A stretch of DNA of 64,000 nucleotides from Coriobacteriia bacterium (GTDB lineage Bacteria > Actinomycetota > Coriobacteriia > Coriobacteriales > UBA8131), in the NCBI GenBank assembly GCA_009783085.1, contig WRHU01000008.1:1-64000 (forward strand), written 5' to 3'. Made by a program: the position numbers and the translations under genes. Under the pieces are notes generated by a model. That model was not told the origin of the DNA and searched no databases. It was given only the letters and a program-made list of their open reading frames with translations. Below are positions 48,131-55,392 of the stretch, one piece after another; position 1 is the stretch's first letter; each line of letters starts with the position of its first letter.

Positions 48131-48595
48131 CTATTCTGTTCCCCGAGGAACTGATTGCCATTGTCTAATAGTTGGCGTACCGTCTGGAGCAACCGCAACG
48201 GTAACCACAAGTTCTTTTAAGTCGCCCTCATCAAACACCCTGCGTATCTCAAACGCACCGTCTGCCAGTAACGTTATCTCTCCTAAATAGGCCAGCGTAC
48301 TTTCTTGGCTTGCTTCTGGCGTTTTTTGTTCAATATCCTTGACGAGCTGCGCATACCACTGGGTTGCCTCACTGTCTGCTGCATAATGATTCGCCGCCGC
48401 AGTTGCTGCCATTTCGCTTAAATGTAAATCTGAGCGCGCAGAAACTAATGAGAGTATCGAAAAGGTTGTAAGCAGCATTACTACCAGAACGGTAACGAGG
48501 GTGGTAATACCAATGCCAGCAGCAAAACGTGCTTTACGAGGGGCTGGCGATAGGTCGCCTGTGCCAGCAAAAACTCTTGTATCCTTTGCAGACAT
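48131..48595 (-). CDS. Membrane-anchored protein of the pilus-like operon (pseudopilin candidate)
   Basis: 154 residues: a 25-residue cytoplasmic N-terminus, one hydrophobic helix (GIGITTLVTVLVVMLLTTFS) and an extracellular domain with an Ala-rich helix (AATAAANHYAADSEATQWYA) and a short beta region. The layout is that of a minor pseudopilin, but the prepilin peptidase motif G|FTLxE is absent. The start overlaps the stop of the gene before it (TAATG). No known family recognised. Confidence 0.7.
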   Translation of the reverse strand: MSAKDTRVFAGTGDLSPAPRKARFAAGIGITTLVTVLVVMLLTTFSILSLVSARSDLHLSEMAATAAANHYAADSEATQWYAQLVKDIEQKTPEASQESTLAYLGEITLLADGAFEIRRVFDEGDLKELVVTVAVAPDGTPTIRQWQSVPRGTE

Positions 48596-49170
48596 TACGC
48601 TACACCCCCCAACTCTGGCTTGACGCCCACATATTCACACACTTCAAACTCGTAGAGGCGCGATTTTTTATCAAAAACAACAATGCGAGCCTTTGCTAAA
48701 CCCAAAGCGTCGGGCTTATCTATGGCACATTCTAAGAAGTAGTGAGCGCTTTCCCAATCATTGGTCGGATTAAGCGAGCGGTCATAAAGCTGCACGATAA
48801 AGTAGTCGCCAGCTGGGGCCAGTACGTCAAGTACTGGTATAAACTCTTGCCGAGAAGTCTTGGGAGGCGTGCTGGCTTCCAGCGCAAAACTCTCAATGGC
48901 ATCTGCATAATCGTTCATGAGCCCACCGTTAGTACGCTGAGCATTTTCAAGGCTTGCCAACAGGGCATCTACATCGCCGCCCGTTGTCTTAAACAACTCA
49001 GCGGTAGTTTGCGCTTCAAGCGATAAGTGCGAGAGTGCCGAGGATTGCTGGCTGAGCGTGCGTGCCTCAATAAAAACCTGCATGGTTATAAGCGCACAGA
49101 AGGTAAAAATAACAACGTTGAGTGCCAGTTCAAGAAAGAACGCACGCGAACGAGCGGTCTGGGCTGTCAT
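48595..49170 (-). CDS. Membrane-anchored protein of the pilus-like operon
   Basis: 191 residues: short basic N-terminus (MTAQTARSRAFFLELALN), one membrane helix (VVIFTFCALITMQVFIEA), then about 150 extracellular residues. The N-terminus FFLELALNVVIF resembles TadE/pseudopilin-type anchors. Starts within the end of the preceding DUF4860-like gene (ATGA overlap) and ends at the start of the next, so the three are translationally coupled. Confidence 0.7.
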   Translation of the reverse strand: MTAQTARSRAFFLELALNVVIFTFCALITMQVFIEARTLSQQSSALSHLSLEAQTTAELFKTTGGDVDALLASLENAQRTNGGLMNDYADAIESFALEASTPPKTSRQEFIPVLDVLAPAGDYFIVQLYDRSLNPTNDWESAHYFLECAIDKPDALGLAKARIVVFDKKSRLYEFEVCEYVGVKPELGGVA

Positions 49171-49781
49171 CGGCCTCCACCTCCCCGAGCATCGTTATCC
49201 TCGTTATTCTCCTCAAGCTCGTCCTCATCTAAATCATCAAAATCGCCTTCAACTGCATCAACGGCAGCAGCAAGCGCAACCGCGGCAGGGTCATAATTAA
49301 AGGGCTCGCCTTGCGCTTTAAGCATAAGCATTCGAGAGTTCTCAATGCCATCTGCGCCCACAAGCTTTATGCTCAAGATATTGTTCTCATCAAGCGTAAG
49401 TTTCATGCTTTGCATAGGCATAATGGCTTGCAACATATTCAAATCTACCTTTTCGCCCGAGAAAATAAGCTCCTCGCACAACATGCCCTCGTGAACAAAA
49501 ATCCACGTTTCGTACCCTAGGCCTGTTTCTTGTTCGATGAGAACCAAAGCATCAACGTCGCCAACTTTTTGAACGCTTATTGCGCCAGCAACGTCGTTTT
49601 GACGCGTTTTTTCGGTCAGATACAAAACGCCCGTGCGCAAATCATAGTTTGACTGCATAACCGCACTGATATCTTTGTAGGTGTTTGCGCCAACAACACA
49701 CAGAAACAGGGCTCCTGCGGCATAGACGCAAAAGATTATGAGCACTAACAGCAAATCAAATGAGTGTCGTTTTTGTCGCAT
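49167..49781 (-). CDS. DUF4860-like membrane protein of the pilus-like operon
   Basis: 204 residues, GGAGG close before the ATG. One N-terminal helix (LLLVLIIFCVYAAGALFLCV), a beta-rich extracellular domain (YDLRTGVLYLTEKTRQND, LVLIEQETGLGYETWIFVHE) and a C-terminal Asp/Glu-rich tail ending in RGGGGR. I associate the core with DUF4860, found in pilus/secretion-like clusters of Gram-positive anaerobes; function unknown. Confidence 0.7.
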   Translation of the reverse strand: MRQKRHSFDLLLVLIIFCVYAAGALFLCVVGANTYKDISAVMQSNYDLRTGVLYLTEKTRQNDVAGAISVQKVGDVDALVLIEQETGLGYETWIFVHEGMLCEELIFSGEKVDLNMLQAIMPMQSMKLTLDENNILSIKLVGADGIENSRMLMLKAQGEPFNYDPAAVALAAAVDAVEGDFDDLDEDELEENNEDNDARGGGGR

Positions 49782-49865
49782 TGCACCTCCATTCCTCGTG
49801 TCTGTAACCTGCGCTTGCCCCGTTTGTTTGTAGATTGCACTTTCACCATTTGCACTGCGCTTGTC

Positions 49866-50213
49866 CTAGGTGTGTATCATCACAACACGAATCTGCGGGA
49901 GGATATTGCTTCCCATAGGTTCGTAATAGACGGCATAACGATTTCTATCAACGATAAGCCCGTAGTGTTCCTCAAGATACTCAACCGAACTGGGAAAGCG
50001 TCCCTCTAAAACATAGCACTGCACGGCACTTCTGCGTACGGCGTCGGTGAGAAACTCAGCTTGGTTGTTTTCAACCTGAGTTGAAATGCTTCGTACGCCA
50101 AGCAGCATTGCCACGATAAGGGTGGCAACAAAGACAAACATAAGCACAGCACGCGAGGCAAAACTGCGCCCTTTGAGCGCTGTGCGAGTTTCATCTGTTT
50201 GCATACGAGCCAT
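49866..50213 (-). CDS. Small membrane-anchored pilin-like protein
   Basis: 115 residues: a 20-residue hydrophilic N-terminus, one helix (AVLMFVFVATLIVAMLLGVR), and a short domain (VRRSAVQCYVLEGRFPSSVEYL) whose QCYVLEGRFPSSVEYLEEHYG recalls the alpha-to-beta transition of minor pseudopilins (xYPxxLxxL). No canonical cleavage motif. It lies between the pilC and DUF4860-like genes. Confidence 0.7.
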   Translation of the reverse strand: MARMQTDETRTALKGRSFASRAVLMFVFVATLIVAMLLGVRSISTQVENNQAEFLTDAVRRSAVQCYVLEGRFPSSVEYLEEHYGLIVDRNRYAVYYEPMGSNILPQIRVVMIHT

Positions 50214-50273
50214 AACTCCCGTTACTCCTGTTCGCTTCCTTTATTGCCTGCTGCCTGTTGCCAAGTGCTCCGT

Positions 50274-51320
50274 CTAAAAGCCTGTCAAAACGCCAACGAG
50301 CGGCAGCATGACCGCAAGCAAAATAATGCCCACAAGCACGCACATAATTACTACCAGCGTTGGCTCGATTATCGAAACTAAATTATCAAGTCGATGCTCA
50401 GTTTCAAGACTTATCTGCTCGCCAACCTGCTCAAAGGCATCAGCCTCAGTGCCCGTCTTAAAGCCCATCGAAAGCAGAGCCATAGCATGGGGCGGAAAAA
50501 TCTCGCTTCTTTCGATAGCTGTCAAAAACGGCTCCCCTGCTGCTACCTCAGCCTGAATGGTCTTGATGCGATTTTTTGCACGTTTGTTCTCAACCAGTGG
50601 CTCGGCATAACTCAGCGCCTCATCAACACTTAGACCCGATTTCAACAAAGAGGAGAGCGCCAAAGCATGGCGCTGCGCCGACGTGTTAAAACTGAGCGAA
50701 CGGGTAATGGGCGCGCTCTGGTACAAAGAGCTAAAGAACCTCTTGCCCACCGGCGTTAAGCGCAAAACCACCACGGCAAGTATAAGCACAATAAGAACCA
50801 CGGCGATTACAAGAGCGTAGGAGCGCAAAGCCATGCCAATGTCGAGCAAAGCTGCTGCTGCACCGGTCATCTCAAAGCCAAGCTGCCTAAACACTTGGTC
50901 AAAAATGGGCATTGCCTGCGTGAGCAACACCAACACCACCGCCAGCACCACTACCAACATCGAAAGCGGATACACCAGCGATGACTTAATGGACTGAGTC
51001 AAAACATCGCGCTTTGCGTAGTAGGCGTGCAGGCTCGCAAAGGTTTCTTCCATGCGTCCCGTTTCCTCGCCAATACGAATAAGCGACAAGGCGTAGTCGG
51101 GCAAATCCCCTTGCGCCGCAAGCGTGTCGTAAAGCGAAGCGCCATCAACGGAGGCTCGATATAAAGCCTCAAGACGTTGTTTCTCGTAAGCACTCTGGGC
51201 GTTGTTTCTCAAGATGTCAAAGCCCTCGGCAATGGGCAACCCCGAGCGATACACCAGCTCAAGGTTACTGAAAAACAAGTCGAGCTCAGCAGGTGTCAAT
51301 TCTTTTTTTCTGCTAGCCAT
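50274..51320 (-). CDS. pilC: PilC/GspF-family inner-membrane platform protein
   Basis: 348 residues, AGAGGACG before the ATG. Two T2SSF domains: ELDLFFSNLELVYRSGLPIAEGFDIL in the first and LALSSLLKSGLSVDEALSYA in the second, with three membrane helices (YPLSMLVVVLAVVLVLLTQA; ALVIAVVLIVLILAVVVLRL; PTLVVIMCVLVGIILLAVML). It is the polytopic base on which pilus or pseudopilus ATPases act. First gene of the operon; a PilB, prepilin peptidase and major pilin are not in the window. Confidence 0.9.
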   Translation of the reverse strand: MASRKKELTPAELDLFFSNLELVYRSGLPIAEGFDILRNNAQSAYEKQRLEALYRASVDGASLYDTLAAQGDLPDYALSLIRIGEETGRMEETFASLHAYYAKRDVLTQSIKSSLVYPLSMLVVVLAVVLVLLTQAMPIFDQVFRQLGFEMTGAAAALLDIGMALRSYALVIAVVLIVLILAVVVLRLTPVGKRFFSSLYQSAPITRSLSFNTSAQRHALALSSLLKSGLSVDEALSYAEPLVENKRAKNRIKTIQAEVAAGEPFLTAIERSEIFPPHAMALLSMGFKTGTEADAFEQVGEQISLETEHRLDNLVSIIEPTLVVIMCVLVGIILLAVMLPLVGVLTGF

Positions 51321-51456
51321 AACGTCCTCTTTCTTAATCTCTGTGACAACTAACCTGTTGTCTGTTTCTTATCTCATCTCGGTGCTGCACCTCGAAAGCA
51401 AGCACCCCTTGCTTTCTCATCTCGGCAACAACAGCGGCGGTTGCCTGTTTTCTCGC

Positions 51457-52425
51457 TTAATAATAAAACATCGGTTGATAATTTGTTCCGTCTCCAATAG
51501 AACTTGACAAATCACGGGTAAGGTCGCGCGCGGCATCAAAGGTTGGATCCATTCTCACCCACTCAGTGCCATCAAACTGATAGTAACTAAGGTGTCCGTC
51601 CTCAATACTATGCACGGCAATCCACGCATGATACGAACTTCCAGCATAGCCAATAACCAGCTGGGCAGGTACGCGTTGCGCACGTAGCATAGAAACCGTA
51701 AGCACCGCATAGTCAAAGCAAATGCCTGATTTGGTAGTAATGGTTGAGGTATTTTCGGGCAGATAGCCTGAGGCAAGCGTCTTAAGCTTCTCCTCATCAT
51801 AGGTGACGTTTTGCGCAACCCAAAGATAAATCCCGTTGATAGCCTCAAGTTCGCTTGTAGCGCCCTCGGTAAGCTCTTGAGAAAACGTGGTGGCTTCATC
51901 TCCAGCTGCGTAATAGACGTACTGACTGGGGGTCAAAAAAGGAAGAAACTCATCACTTAAGGTCACGTCTATGTTTTGCGAAAAAACCGCAGCATATCTG
52001 TCGCCCTCTATGTTCTCCCACACCCCTACCTTATAGGTTCCATTGCCTTCCGAGAAGGGAAAGGCCATATATTTTTTGGTATTTAGAAGCGTGTATTGGT
52101 ACTGGTTGCCCGTAGGAGTTTCGACAAGCACCTTGACTTTTGTTTTTGGAACCTTCGATTTGACACAAAAATAGCCGTCTGAACTGTTTGAGAAGTCTAT
52201 GACGGCTTTATTGTTGCTTTGCGCAGCATTGCCCGGAGCGGTGGTGGGCAAAACAACGGGCTCATTGTCGCGCAGCTGACCTGGGTTAGTTGAACCCATA
52301 ACAAGCGTGACATCTTTGCCGCAACCAACAAGCGTAAGTGCGAGCACACAAGCAAGTAAGCAGGGCAGTAAAAAGGCACCTGCCTGCGCGAAAAATCGCT
52401 TATGTGGCCTACGCAATTCTTTCAC
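51457..52425 (-). CDS. Transglutaminase-like lipoprotein
   Basis: 322 residues from GTG 52425, which has GGAG 7 nt upstream; a TTG at 52470 would add 15 residues but lacks a site. Lipobox LVGC (Cys35). A beta-sandwich region precedes a transglutaminase-like core with the catalytic triad: Cys in SGICFDYAVLTVSML, His in SSYHAWIAVH and Asp in MDPTFDA. Bacterial proteins of this type are proteases or cross-linking enzymes at the cell surface. It precedes the pilus-like operon by 136 nt and might act on its products. Confidence 0.88.
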   Translation of the reverse strand: MKELRRPHKRFFAQAGAFLLPCLLACVLALTLVGCGKDVTLVMGSTNPGQLRDNEPVVLPTTAPGNAAQSNNKAVIDFSNSSDGYFCVKSKVPKTKVKVLVETPTGNQYQYTLLNTKKYMAFPFSEGNGTYKVGVWENIEGDRYAAVFSQNIDVTLSDEFLPFLTPSQYVYYAAGDEATTFSQELTEGATSELEAINGIYLWVAQNVTYDEEKLKTLASGYLPENTSTITTKSGICFDYAVLTVSMLRAQRVPAQLVIGYAGSSYHAWIAVHSIEDGHLSYYQFDGTEWVRMDPTFDAARDLTRDLSSSIGDGTNYQPMFYY

Positions 52426-52758
52426 AAAATATCTCCATACCTTATGCAGTGCTCTGCGATGGCTTGCCAAGAGTTATGACGGGTGGCGTGCGAGCACCTT
52501 GTAAGGTGGTGGCGTGCGCCCATCATTTCGATGATGGCATATTCCGTATCAGCCTTGTTATAGTATATCGCAGCTATCTCTGGAGTTTGCGAGCGTTGGT
52601 GTGTTTTTTCTGAGTTTTAACGACGGTTTATCGCGTTAAATGGCAGGAGGAGGGCAGGTTTTTGGCTGATTTTTGGTTGCTCGTAGGCGCTTTTTGGGCT
52701 GCTCTTGGGCACTTTTTTGAGCGCTTTTTGGGCTGCCTGCGAGGCCCTATCATGCGCG
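52426..52758. other. Non-coding region upstream of the transglutaminase gene
   Basis: 333 bases without a supported gene. CCATCAT/ATGATGG with a TTCG tetraloop forms a small stable hairpin at 52520-52537. The left-hand end of the region contains loosely repeated GCTTTTTGGGCTGC-like segments (about 52685-52735). The promoter of the transglutaminase gene should lie here. Confidence 0.4.
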
Positions 52759-54135
52759 CTACCAGCTATATTCGCGGTATTTCTTAACGTAGTTAAGGTC
52801 GCGGGCAACAAGCCATGGCTTTCTCATAAGGTTCAAGTCGTTTTTATAGTGAAGCGGTCGCACGTAGCTGCCCTCACGCTTGAGCCGCAGTATTTCTGTT
52901 TTGAGTTTCTCATTAGTAACATAGTTTTTTACTATAGAAAACGGAACAAAGGAAAGAACCATTTTTTTGTCAATAAAAACAAAATCTTTGGGTTTTTGAT
53001 AGAGCAAGTCGTCCACAAGGTACTCGGCAAGATTATAACCACACGCCGTAAGATAATAGCTGCTGCGTGCCTGCCGTGGGTTAATTTCAAAGACCTTAAA
53101 CGTGGCATCGCGCTCGTCGTACTTGAGATCAAACTCGGCAATCCCCTTATATTCAATCTTTTTAAGAAACTCGACGAGCTTGTCTTTAATCTCTGTAGTG
53201 TTGCCAAACTCGTTGTAGCCGTTAACCAAAACCGTGCAGTTACCAATGCCGCCTGGTGTGCGCTCTTGCAAACCAATTTGGGCAAAGGACATCAACTGAG
53301 GCTCGGCCTTAGCGTTGCAGTAGAAAATGGCATCAAAAAGCCTGCTGTCATCGCCGGGGATAAACTCTTGTATTACCAGCTCGTCATCATAACCTGCCTC
53401 GGTTATTTCTTTGACAACCTTGATAATCTCCTCGGCAGAATTGAGTTTGTAGACCTTTGCCTGCCCTGCAAACTCATGGTCATGGTATTTAATGCCGTCA
53501 CCCGGTTTGAGAATAACAGGAAACAGCAGCTCGCTTACACCCTGCTTAAGCTCCTCCTCATCAAGCTCACGGGCGCAGTCAACAAAATAGCTCTTGGGCA
53601 TGGCAAGCCCGAGGTCTTTGTACTCACGATAGAAGTTTTGCTTAATGAGCAAATTGTTAAGCGTTTTGAGGTCAACATAGTTAAAGAGGAAGTACCGCCT
53701 GAGAAACTCTGCGTTTTCGACAATCAGGCGCACATAGGTGTCGTTGGTTCCTACCAAAATAAGCGGCTTGTTGGGGTGAGCCAGCGCATAACGCTCGACC
53801 ACGCTTTTCATTACCGCAGCATTCCAAAGGTCGGGCACAATCTCGCAGGTCATAATGGAGCTATACTGCGTAAATCCCATAGAAACCTTGCCAATGGCAT
53901 GCGGTTTGATGCCGTAAGCCTCGTGGAAATTGCGCGCCATATAATAGGTGTTAATATCAGTGCCTAAAAGGAGAACGCCAAAGTCTATGCTCCCCTCTTT
54001 GAGCGCTGACAACTGTTCGCTCGGTTCGCCCCAAGGCTGTTCTTTGCGTTCGCCCCAAAGTTGTTCACTCGGCTCGCCCAAAGGCTGTTCGCTCGGCTCG
54101 CTCCAAGGTTGTTCATTAAGCTCGGCTCGTATCAT
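52759..54135 (-). CDS. ATP-grasp carboxylate-amine ligase, D-aspartate-ligase-like
   Basis: 458 residues from ATG 54135 (AAAGGAG upstream, 4 nt after the racemase stop). Residues 8-42 are Ser-Glu-Gln-Pro-Trp-Gly-type repeats from a 24-bp minisatellite. The enzyme proper begins at DFGVLLLGTDINTYYMARNF, which in my reading resembles the N-terminus of the enterococcal D-aspartate ligase; ATP-grasp features follow (FPVILKPGDGIKYHDH, LVIQEFIPGDDSR, FEINPRQARSSYY). Such enzymes ligate an amino acid to the stem-peptide lysine or ornithine in peptidoglycan precursors. The next genes (racemase, MurJ, AsnB-like) fit a cross-bridge pathway. The exact amino acid is not proven. Confidence 0.8.
   Translation of the reverse strand: MIRAELNEQPWSEPSEQPLGEPSEQLWGERKEQPWGEPSEQLSALKEGSIDFGVLLLGTDINTYYMARNFHEAYGIKPHAIGKVSMGFTQYSSIMTCEIVPDLWNAAVMKSVVERYALAHPNKPLILVGTNDTYVRLIVENAEFLRRYFLFNYVDLKTLNNLLIKQNFYREYKDLGLAMPKSYFVDCARELDEEELKQGVSELLFPVILKPGDGIKYHDHEFAGQAKVYKLNSAEEIIKVVKEITEAGYDDELVIQEFIPGDDSRLFDAIFYCNAKAEPQLMSFAQIGLQERTPGGIGNCTVLVNGYNEFGNTTEIKDKLVEFLKKIEYKGIAEFDLKYDERDATFKVFEINPRQARSSYYLTACGYNLAEYLVDDLLYQKPKDFVFIDKKMVLSFVPFSIVKNYVTNEKLKTEILRLKREGSYVRPLHYKNDLNLMRKPWLVARDLNYVKKYREYSW
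54014..54109. repeat. Coding minisatellite, 4 x 24 bp
   Basis: Four imperfect 24-bp units beginning TGTTCGCTCGG lie within the N-terminal extension of the ATP-grasp ligase; each encodes eight residues (SEQPWGEP-like). The unit is a multiple of three, so copy-number change keeps the frame. Confidence 0.85.
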
Positions 54136-54139
54136 GCTG

Positions 54140-55384
54140 CTACTGCTCCTTTGTGCAATCGCTGCTGATGCGGTTAGTGCTGCCCGCAATGCTGTCGTCG
54201 CTGCTGTGCTTCACATATACCCGCGGAATGTCTTTTGCAATCGAACTCATCGCAACATAGGGAGTTACCTCGAGTTTGCGAGCGGTTTCTTTGAGCCCAA
54301 TGCCCTCGCCAAGTAGCGTCATCTCATCTGCAAGGCTTACTTGCTCGTCAACCAAAATAGTTATGAGGCACATATTTATCACGCCCAATATGGGATAGCG
54401 CTTGTTGTTGATGAGCACATCGCTACCCTGATATTTCAAACTCAAACCATCGCTGTAACCAAGGGGACACACTGCAACAAAACCATCTTTGCCAGCCCGC
54501 GCCCCACCGCCATAACCAACAAGCTCGCCTTGTTTGATAGGATTTATCTCAATAATGCCCGATTTAAGCGCAAAGCCCGTCTTGAGCCTAAGCTCGCTTG
54601 AGGCACGCGTGGGCGAGAGGGCAAGCTTCTTTTTTATACGTGCGTCTTTGAGTGAGCGCAGCTTGCCTTTAAGTCCTCGATAATCTCTAAAGGTTTGGTT
54701 GATGCCATAGAGCAACAAGCCAACGCGCACACCATTGACTCCTTCAATTTTGTCGTGAAACTCAAGGGTGGAGCTTCGGGCAATGTGCACAATTTTTATT
54801 TTTGAAATATCCCTCGTGTGCGTGAGCTCCCCAAATCGAGCAATTTGTTCATCGTAAATGCTATCAAGCACACCTGCCGTTGCAAGGTGGGTAAACAAAC
54901 CCTCAAGTTCGATACTTGAATGAGCCATGAGAGCGTCATAGAGCTCCTCAAACTGTTCTTTAGAGCTTATGCCCAAGCGGTTAAAGCCCGTGTTGAGCTT
55001 GAGATGAACCTTGAGTGTGTGCTTCTCGTTTTTAGCCAGAGCAAGTAAGTCGAGCAGCTGTTTACCGTAGTTGTAATTGCTCAGCGTAATTGTGATGTTG
55101 TTCTCTAAACAAAGCGAAAGATACTCGAGGTCAAGTGGTTGAATGCACAAAATAGGAATATCTGGGTGCAGCGCCCTGACCTCAAGAGCCTCGTCAAGAG
55201 TAGAAACTCCAATGTAGTTTATGCCGTTTTCGATAAAGGTTTTAACAATGCCCATGCCGTGGCCGTAGGCGTTTCCCTTTACCACGCCGATATAGTAATC
55301 GTAGGTGTCAAAGGTGCTCACAACATTTTTGACATTTTGAGCAATCGCCGCAGTATCTATTTCAACTCTTACGTTTCTATGCAC
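54140..55384 (-). CDS. Alanine-racemase-fold PLP enzyme, divergent active site
   Basis: 414 residues, GTG start at 55384 behind AGGTGAT. Fold-type III PLP enzyme: cofactor Lys36 in VVKGNAYGHG, catalytic Tyr310 in GYSDG, ELVGYGGGARA. By hand alignment with alanine racemases the Arg that contacts the PLP nitrogen is Gly276 (ALKSGI in place of LKARV) and the conserved Asp after Met is Ile341 (MCLITILVD in place of CMDQ). So the substrate or chemistry may differ from alanine racemisation; an aspartate or other D-amino acid role fits the neighbouring D-aspartate-ligase-like gene. It lies between murJ (8 nt) and that gene (4 nt), in one operon. Confidence 0.8.
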   Translation of the reverse strand: MHRNVRVEIDTAAIAQNVKNVVSTFDTYDYYIGVVKGNAYGHGMGIVKTFIENGINYIGVSTLDEALEVRALHPDIPILCIQPLDLEYLSLCLENNITITLSNYNYGKQLLDLLALAKNEKHTLKVHLKLNTGFNRLGISSKEQFEELYDALMAHSSIELEGLFTHLATAGVLDSIYDEQIARFGELTHTRDISKIKIVHIARSSTLEFHDKIEGVNGVRVGLLLYGINQTFRDYRGLKGKLRSLKDARIKKKLALSPTRASSELRLKTGFALKSGIIEINPIKQGELVGYGGGARAGKDGFVAVCPLGYSDGLSLKYQGSDVLINNKRYPILGVINMCLITILVDEQVSLADEMTLLGEGIGLKETARKLEVTPYVAMSSIAKDIPRVYVKHSSDDSIAGSTNRISSDCTKEQ

Positions 55385-55392
55385 GCTATCAC

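Noticed and set aside
52705-53967. Rightward 420-codon open frame opposite the ATP-grasp gene
   Set aside because: Antisense to a well-supported enzyme, no ribosome site and no recognisable domain; long antisense frames arise readily here from codon bias.
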